Part shown: in pieces, positions 59,681 to 64,000 of the stretch
Layout of the letters: every line of letters begins with the position of its first letter
Position numbering within the stretch: position 1 is the first letter of the stretch
Source: Bacillota bacterium
Lineage (GTDB): Bacteria; Bacillota; Clostridia; Lachnospirales; Lachnospiraceae
Length of the DNA: 64,000 nt
Direction: 5' to 3'
Assembly (NCBI GenBank): GCA_023437715.1
Contig: JAEZFK010000011.1
Coordinates: 1-64,000 of the forward strand
Program-made: the position numbers and the translations under genes
The notes under the pieces: model-generated
Seen by the model: only the letters and a program-made list of their open reading frames with translations
Database searches by the model: none
What the model was told of the DNA's origin: nothing

Positions 59681-61594
59681 ATGTCAGAGTCGGTTTTAGA
59701 AAAGCCGGAAGGCCGTGTAAGCTACCACGATTCCGTGGAAGAGATGCTCATAAGAATCAGGGATGACGGTCTGTCCAGCGTATTTTCCCGGTGGGATGAA
59801 CAGGAAAAAATAAGGTGTAAATTTTGTCTGCAGGGCTTAAGCTGCCAGCTGTGCACCAACGGCCCCTGCAGAATCAACTCAGAGAAAGGGCCGGAAAAAG
59901 GGGTCTGCGGAATCGGTCCTGACGCCATGGCCATGAGAAACCTTCTCATGAGAAACATCATGGGAGCAGCCACCTACGGCCATCACGCATTCGAAGCATT
60001 CCGGACCTTAAAGGAAACCGGAAAAGGAAATACGGTTTTCAAAATTACGGATGTGAATAAATTAAAATGGATGTGTGAAAAGGTAGGGCTTGATACAAGT
60101 CAGGATGCAAACTCCATGGCCGTATGCCTGGCTGAATTTCTTGACGAGGAAATGAAGATCGGTCCTGATGAAAAGAGCATCATGACCGAGGTATTTGCGC
60201 CGAAAAAGCGGAAAAAGATCTGGCAGGACTTGCACATTTACCCTTCAGGAATATACCATGAGGTGGAAAACAGCATTGCCAGCTGCCTTACCAATGTGGA
60301 CGGAGACTATGTCTCCCTGGCAAAAAAGGCCCTGCGCCTGGGACTGTCCACTATTTATACCGCGCAAATCGGCCTGGAGATGACCCAGGACATCTTATTC
60401 GGAACCCCAAGGCCTCATGAGGTGGACGTTGACTTAGGGATCATGGACCCGAATTATGTAAATATCGCCTTTAACGGACACCAGCCCTGGATCGGCGTGG
60501 CTGCTTTGCAGAAAGCGAAAATGCCGGAATACCAGGAGCTTGCCAAAAAGGCCGGGGCAAAGGGGATTCACATTGTAGGTTCCATTGAGACAGGGCAGGA
60601 GATGCTTCAAAGATTTGAGGTGGACGACGTATTTGTAGGCCTTATGGGAAACTGGCTTGCCATAGAGCCGTTTTTGGCAACGGGTACGGTGGATGCTTTT
60701 GTCATGGAAGAAAACTGCTCGCCGCCTGACATTGACCAGTATGCGGAGAAATACCAGGTGGCCTTAGTCAGCGTCAGCACCATCATCGGCGTGCCCGGAA
60801 CCGCCCACGAGCTGCCCTATTATCCCCAGAAAGCGGAGGAAATGGCAGACCAATGTATAAATGTTGCCATTGAGAACTTTAAGAAAAGGCATAATCAGAT
60901 CAAGCCCATGGTTCCAAGGCACAAGCAAAAGGCAATCGCCGGCTTCTCGACGGAAGCCGTATTAAATGCCATCGGAAATGACTTGAACAACCTGGTGGAT
61001 GTGATCGTAAAGGGACAGATCAAGGGAATCGTTGCCCTGGCAAACTGTTCTACCTTAAGAAACGGCCCTCAGGACTGGAACACAGTGAATTTAACCAAGG
61101 AGCTGATAAAGAGGGATATTCTGGTTGTTGCAGGAGGCTGCGGAAACCACGGGCTGGAAGTGGCCGGCATGTGTAATTTAGACGCCGTCAGCCAGGCGGG
61201 AGAGGGACTTCAGGGCGTTTGCAGGGCCCTGGGAATACCTCCGGTGCTGAGCTTTGGAACCTGTACGGATACCGGAAGGGTCTCCATGCTTGTGACCGCC
61301 CTGGCCGATCATCTGGATGCGGATATTCCTGATCTGCCTATTGCGGTGACGGCTCCCGAATGGATGGAACAGAAAGCCACCATAGACGGCATATTTGCCG
61401 TAGCTTACGGCGCCTATACCCATCTTTCCCCCACTCCCTTTATCACCGGCGCGCCAAGGCTTGTAAAGCTTTTAACCGAGGATGTGGAGGGGCTTACGGG
61501 CGGAAAGGTAGCCCTGGGAGATGATCCGGTACAGGTCGCAAAGGCGATTGAAAATCACATCCTTAAGAAAAGACAAAAAATGGGACTTCAATAG
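59681..61594 (+). CDS. cooS: Anaerobic carbon monoxide dehydrogenase catalytic subunit (CooS)
   Basis: The 637-residue protein contains the D/B-cluster Cys cluster C-K-F-C-L-Q-G-L-S-C-Q-L-C near residues 44-56 and C-G-I-G-P-D-A. The C-cluster ligands are also present: F-N-G-H-Q-P-W near 263 (His), M-E-E-N-C-S-P-P near 340, A-N-C-S-T near 455, G-G-C-G-N-H-G near 486 and G-T-C-T-D-T-G-R near 530. It oxidises CO to CO2 at a Ni-Fe-S centre. It stands alone: no CooF, CooC or acetyl-CoA synthase gene is adjacent. ATG 59681 with GGAGG directly upstream is preferred to ATG 59669. Confidence 0.94.
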   Translation: MSESVLEKPEGRVSYHDSVEEMLIRIRDDGLSSVFSRWDEQEKIRCKFCLQGLSCQLCTNGPCRINSEKGPEKGVCGIGPDAMAMRNLLMRNIMGAATYGHHAFEAFRTLKETGKGNTVFKITDVNKLKWMCEKVGLDTSQDANSMAVCLAEFLDEEMKIGPDEKSIMTEVFAPKKRKKIWQDLHIYPSGIYHEVENSIASCLTNVDGDYVSLAKKALRLGLSTIYTAQIGLEMTQDILFGTPRPHEVDVDLGIMDPNYVNIAFNGHQPWIGVAALQKAKMPEYQELAKKAGAKGIHIVGSIETGQEMLQRFEVDDVFVGLMGNWLAIEPFLATGTVDAFVMEENCSPPDIDQYAEKYQVALVSVSTIIGVPGTAHELPYYPQKAEEMADQCINVAIENFKKRHNQIKPMVPRHKQKAIAGFSTEAVLNAIGNDLNNLVDVIVKGQIKGIVALANCSTLRNGPQDWNTVNLTKELIKRDILVVAGGCGNHGLEVAGMCNLDAVSQAGEGLQGVCRALGIPPVLSFGTCTDTGRVSMLVTALADHLDADIPDLPIAVTAPEWMEQKATIDGIFAVAYGAYTHLSPTPFITGAPRLVKLLTEDVEGLTGGKVALGDDPVQVAKAIENHILKKRQKMGLQ

Positions 61595-61611
61595 CCTCAG
61601 AAAATTTTAAA

Positions 61612-61672
61612 AGACCGCTTATTTTTTCCTGCTTTGAAAAAAGTGCTGACAGGGAAAGATGAGCGGCCTTTT
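61612..61672. terminator. Imperfect terminator hairpin between convergent genes
   Basis: The segment 61612-61629 (GACCGCTTAT then TTTTTCCT) pairs, with several wobbles, with 61651-61668. A T run follows on the plus strand and there are T's on the minus strand. It separates cooS from the minus-strand hypothetical gene. Confidence 0.55.
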
Positions 61673-61677
61673 GTGGT

Positions 61678-62253
61678 TCAAGCCAATTGAATGCGGAAAG
61701 CGGTGGTCTGGGGAGGAATGCTTGGAGCCTGAACGGAAGAGTGTTCCACAGTTACCATCTGGCCGGACTGAAGGGCATTTAAGCAGATGGGGCTGCCGCT
61801 CTGGTCCTGGATGGTGGTGGAGCTGTTGATGACAAATCTTATCTGATCGGCCATATTGTTGGGATCGCCGGTGTAGAGAAAGCCATTTTCCAGATCTACC
61901 TCCAGAATACGGTCCGTGGTCATGATTGTGGAACGCTCCGGTATCAGCGCGATGATGCGGTAGGCATTTGTCTGGGGCGGGATGCTGGCTGTCATCACCG
62001 AAGAGAACTCGGCATTGACCAGTGTCCCCTTTCTGATGAGGCACAGGCTTATGGATTCTCCCAGCTGATTCATTAAAATCGTTTCCCAGCCTACGTTCAA
62101 TTGGAGAAGTTCGATAAAGATCATATCATTTTCACCGGGTACTGCATAGGAAATCAGGATGTGGCCGGTCCGGCTGTTTTCGGTAAAAACATCCTCAACC
62201 AGAGCGCTGTCAACGTGCATGACGCTGCTGCATGTGAGTCTGGAACCGTTCAT
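61678..62253 (-). CDS. Hypothetical protein with an internal duplication
   Basis: The 191-residue protein has no recognised domain or signal. Two related halves are visible: A-E-F-S-S-V-M-T-A-S-I-P-P-Q-T-N-A-Y-R-I near residues 79-98 and V-E-H-S-S-V-Q-A-P-S-I-P-P-Q-T-T-A-F-R-I near 169-188, each at the end of a beta-rich unit. AGAGGTC precedes the ATG. It is divergent from the ArsR-like regulator, with an inverted repeat between them, so it may be a target of that regulator. Confidence 0.65.
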   Translation of the reverse strand: MNGSRLTCSSVMHVDSALVEDVFTENSRTGHILISYAVPGENDMIFIELLQLNVGWETILMNQLGESISLCLIRKGTLVNAEFSSVMTASIPPQTNAYRIIALIPERSTIMTTDRILEVDLENGFLYTGDPNNMADQIRFVINSSTTIQDQSGSPICLNALQSGQMVTVEHSSVQAPSIPPQTTAFRIQLA

Positions 62254-62270
62254 AAAAGACCTCTGAGCTG

Positions 62271-62352
62271 CATAGTATTCTGTTTATACTATGAGTATTT
62301 TGCGAAGAATATTCTGTGATTTATGGCGCATTTCCGGGGTTTGTGTTATACT
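62271..62352. promoter_or_regulatory. Divergent control region with an inverted repeat and a promoter
   Basis: CATAGTAT (62271-62278) and ATACTATG (62286-62293) form a perfect inverted repeat with a seven-base spacer, a typical size for an operator. For the plus strand, TGT-TATACT (62344-62352) is an extended -10 box. The ArsR-like regulator starting at 62396 is the likely binder. Confidence 0.6.
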
Positions 62353-62395
62353 ATTCCTGATTTCCCCAGGGGAAAAGCGAAAGGAGTGGTCTGCC

Positions 62396-63316
62396 ATGGC
62401 AAAGATAAAAGAATTTACATTGGAAAACATTGAAGAAATCTGTGAGTTCGGCAAGGCGATCTCATCCCCCGTCCGTCTGGAAATCATTAAGCTTTTGTAT
62501 CAGAACAATTATTCCATAAGCCAGATCGCCGAGGCCTTGAGCCTTCCCCAGTCCAGCGCCGCCTTTCACTTAAAGCTGCTGGAAACAGCGGGACTGATCC
62601 GCATGGAGGAACAGCCTGGGAGCCACGGGACTATGAAGGTATGCAGCCGGAAGCAGGATTACGCAAATCTCTGCTTTCTCTTAAGGAACGGCCAGACCAA
62701 TGAGGTGCTGACCGAGGAAATGCCTGTGGGGGCATTTATTGACTGCAGTATTTTCCCCACCTGCGGCCTCTGCACCCCGGAAGGAGTGGTGGGCATGGAG
62801 GATAAGGAATACAGCTTTTACTTACCGGAGCGGATGGAGGCCGGCCTTTTGTGGACCTCCAAGGGGCACGTGGAGTACCGGTTTCCCAACCAGCTCCCTG
62901 CGGGAAAGCAGCCGGTGCGCTTATCCTTCAGCATGGAAATATGCGCGGAAGCGCCGGGGTATGCAGAGGACTGGAAATCCGACATTACCATGTGGGTAAA
63001 CGGCGTGGAGTGTGCTACCTGGTGCTGTCCGGGAGACTTTGGCTCCAGAAGAGGACGGCTCACCCCGCCCACATGGCCCAACGGCTCCACCCAATACGGT
63101 CTTCTGGTCAAATGGGAGATCAAGGGAGACGGCTGCTATATAAACGGAGAGCCTGCTTCCAGGGTGAGGATCGCGGATATCGGCATTCCCAAGAATCCCT
63201 TTGTGTCAATGACCATCGGCAATAAAAAGAATGCAAAATACGAAGGCGGCTTTAATCTCTTTGGAAAGACCTTCGGCGACTACGCCCAGGATATCATCAT
63301 GGAAATCGAATATTGA
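62396..63316 (+). CDS. ArsR-type winged-helix regulator with a large C-terminal domain
   Basis: The 306-residue protein has an N-terminal ArsR-like winged helix: F-G-K-A-I-S-S-P-V-R-L-E-I-I-K-L-L near residues 18-34 and Q-S-S-A-A-F-H-L-K-L-L-E-T-A-G-L-I near 55-70. There is no Cys pair for metal sensing in the helix, but a Cys-rich stretch I-F-P-T-C-G-L-C-T-P lies near 120. Residues about 130-306 form a beta-rich domain of unknown type with several Trp and Cys. AAAGGAGTGG precedes ATG 62396. The C-terminal domain may sense a carbohydrate or metabolite. It could control the divergent gene. Confidence 0.78.
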   Translation: MAKIKEFTLENIEEICEFGKAISSPVRLEIIKLLYQNNYSISQIAEALSLPQSSAAFHLKLLETAGLIRMEEQPGSHGTMKVCSRKQDYANLCFLLRNGQTNEVLTEEMPVGAFIDCSIFPTCGLCTPEGVVGMEDKEYSFYLPERMEAGLLWTSKGHVEYRFPNQLPAGKQPVRLSFSMEICAEAPGYAEDWKSDITMWVNGVECATWCCPGDFGSRRGRLTPPTWPNGSTQYGLLVKWEIKGDGCYINGEPASRVRIADIGIPKNPFVSMTIGNKKNAKYEGGFNLFGKTFGDYAQDIIMEIEY

Positions 63317-63337
63317 CCATATATGACGAAAGATAGA

Positions 63338-63382
63338 CAACTGTCGGGAGAACATGGATTCTCTCCCGGCAGTTGTTTTTTC
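63338..63382 (+). terminator. Strong Rho-independent terminator
   Basis: CAACTG-T-CGGGAGA (63338-63351) pairs with TCTCCCG-G-CAGTTG through about 14 bp, with one wobble, followed by TTTTTTCG. It ends the regulator gene. Confidence 0.9.
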
Positions 63383-63525
63383 GTTTGCCTGGGGCTGAAA
63401 GGCAAGGAGCTCGGATTACAACAAAAATAACATTTCAGGACTTGAAAGAAGAGAATAATATAACAGTAGTATTGTCATAAACAATAAAAATAAACAAATA
63501 ATCATAATATATACCAAATAATATA

Positions 63526-63554
63526 TTGACTTACACAACAAAAAGGTGTATTGT
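63526..63554 (+). promoter_or_regulatory. Promoter of the last binding-protein gene
   Basis: TTGACT (63526-63531), 17 bases, TATTGT (63549-63554), about 110 bases before the ATG. The long leader has no clear hairpin. Confidence 0.6.
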
Positions 63555-63664
63555 GGAGTTATTAAAGCAGTATTACTGTTATTAAAGGGTTTTTCAAAAA
63601 TCGACAGGAGATAGCTGCTTTATAGCTCACGTGGGAATAAAAAAATAAAACAAGGAGGTAAGTT

Positions 63665-64000
63665 ATGAGAAAAGGTAAGAAATGGATGGCGGCTTTAGGA
63701 GCAGCGGCACTGGTAATGGCAGGGCTGACAGGATGCGGAGGAAGCCAGACAGCACAGACAACTGCAGCAACCCAGGCAGAGCAGAAAACTGAGGAAGCCA
63801 AGGAGACTTCCGCCGGGGAAACATCGGCGGCAGCCACAGAAGAAACGAAGAATGTAAATGACGACGGAACGGTCAACAACCCGGACCAGGTGGCGGTGGA
63901 TGCCAACAAGCTGGTGATGTGGTCCTTATTCAGCGGCGGTGACGGCGGTTTCATGAATCAGATGATCGAAAATTATAACGGCACCAATCCAACCAAGCAG
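63665..64000 (+). CDS. Extracellular solute-binding lipoprotein, 5' part (continues past the window)
   Basis: The first 112 residues are seen. The signal peptide ends G-L-T-G-C-G-G (lipobox Cys near 24). An Ala/Thr/Glu linker follows, rich in TAAT and EETSA-like units, and then N-K-L-V-M-W-S-L-F-S-G-G, the start of a family-1 sugar-binding domain. CAAGGAGG stands before the ATG. The rest and any permease genes lie outside the window. Confidence 0.88.
   Translation, partial: MRKGKKWMAALGAAALVMAGLTGCGGSQTAQTTAATQAEQKTEEAKETSAGETSAAATEETKNVNDDGTVNNPDQVAVDANKLVMWSLFSGGDGGFMNQMIENYNGTNPTKQ

Larger units (their letters stand above)
63317..63664 (+). other. Intergenic region: terminator, then promoter of the binding protein
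   Basis: This stretch carries the terminator at 63338-63382 and the promoter at 63526-63554. The region between them is A/T rich with no ORF. Confidence 0.6.

Overview
The window looks like chromosomal DNA of a gut- or soil-type Lachnospiraceae member (Clostridium cluster XIVa; the gene content recalls the Lacrimispora, Enterocloster and Hungatella group). This is judged from strong AGGAGG ribosome binding sites, frequent TTG/GTG starts, low-complexity lipoprotein linkers rich in Ala, Thr and Glu, YesM/YesN-type two-component regulation beside sugar ABC transporters, HydE, an anaerobic CO dehydrogenase and a DUF2089/SHOCT/holin operon. No rRNA, tRNA, CRISPR array, insertion sequence or prophage was recognised. 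The family and organism calls come from reading the proteins, not from a database search.

Layout. 0.4-5.7 kb: an MFS transporter, VOC and DUF2200 proteins, an SGNH hydrolase, and a four-gene operon (DUF2089, SHOCT-like, a paralogous small protein, a YvlD-like membrane protein). 5.7-8.5 kb: a predicted three-way-junction RNA leader, then an unusual fusion of a degenerate KaiC/RecA-like domain to a PPDK-type ATP-grasp domain. 8.5-14.8 kb (minus strand): a probable single transcription unit of ROK repressor, HAD phosphatase and a ChvE/MmsA/MmsB monosaccharide ABC transporter, with two back-to-back 14-bp palindromes between the promoter and the first gene.

15-33 kb: a polysaccharide-utilisation locus. 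A YesM/YesN pair (minus) is divergent from a plus-strand array of solute-binding protein, heparinase II/III-like lyase, GH88 unsaturated glucuronyl hydrolase, a RhaD fragment, a RhaB fragment, L-fucose isomerase, a second binding protein, two permeases and a GH95-like glycosidase. The enzymes have no signal peptides, which suggests that imported fucose- and uronate-containing oligosaccharides are degraded in the cytoplasm. Four consecutive genes here are disrupted: two single-base frameshifts at G runs and one deletion that joins rhaD to rhaB.

33-45 kb: a lipoprotein, an aldo/keto reductase remnant, a cyclic beta-1,2-glucan synthase split into two overlapping genes (2036 and about 820 aa), a 29-residue holin-like toxin candidate whose ribosome binding site is inside a hairpin, a small Cys-rich protein, a multiply deleted Na+/H+ antiporter, and an SDR. 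45-52.6 kb: small proteins (two too short for routine gene calling), an OYE-type flavin reductase, a GNAT lacking its acetyl-CoA loop, a GMC oxidoreductase with its small subunit, and an APC permease.

52.9-58.1 kb: a signalling cassette of a double-periplasmic-domain hybrid histidine kinase, a GGDEF-REC protein and a stand-alone HPt. 58.1-64 kb: an alkyltransferase-like protein, HydE, CooS, an internally duplicated hypothetical protein, an ArsR-like regulator with a long C-terminal domain, and the start of another sugar-binding lipoprotein cut by the window end. A recurring theme is gene decay: at least seven coding sequences are truncated, frameshifted or internally deleted.
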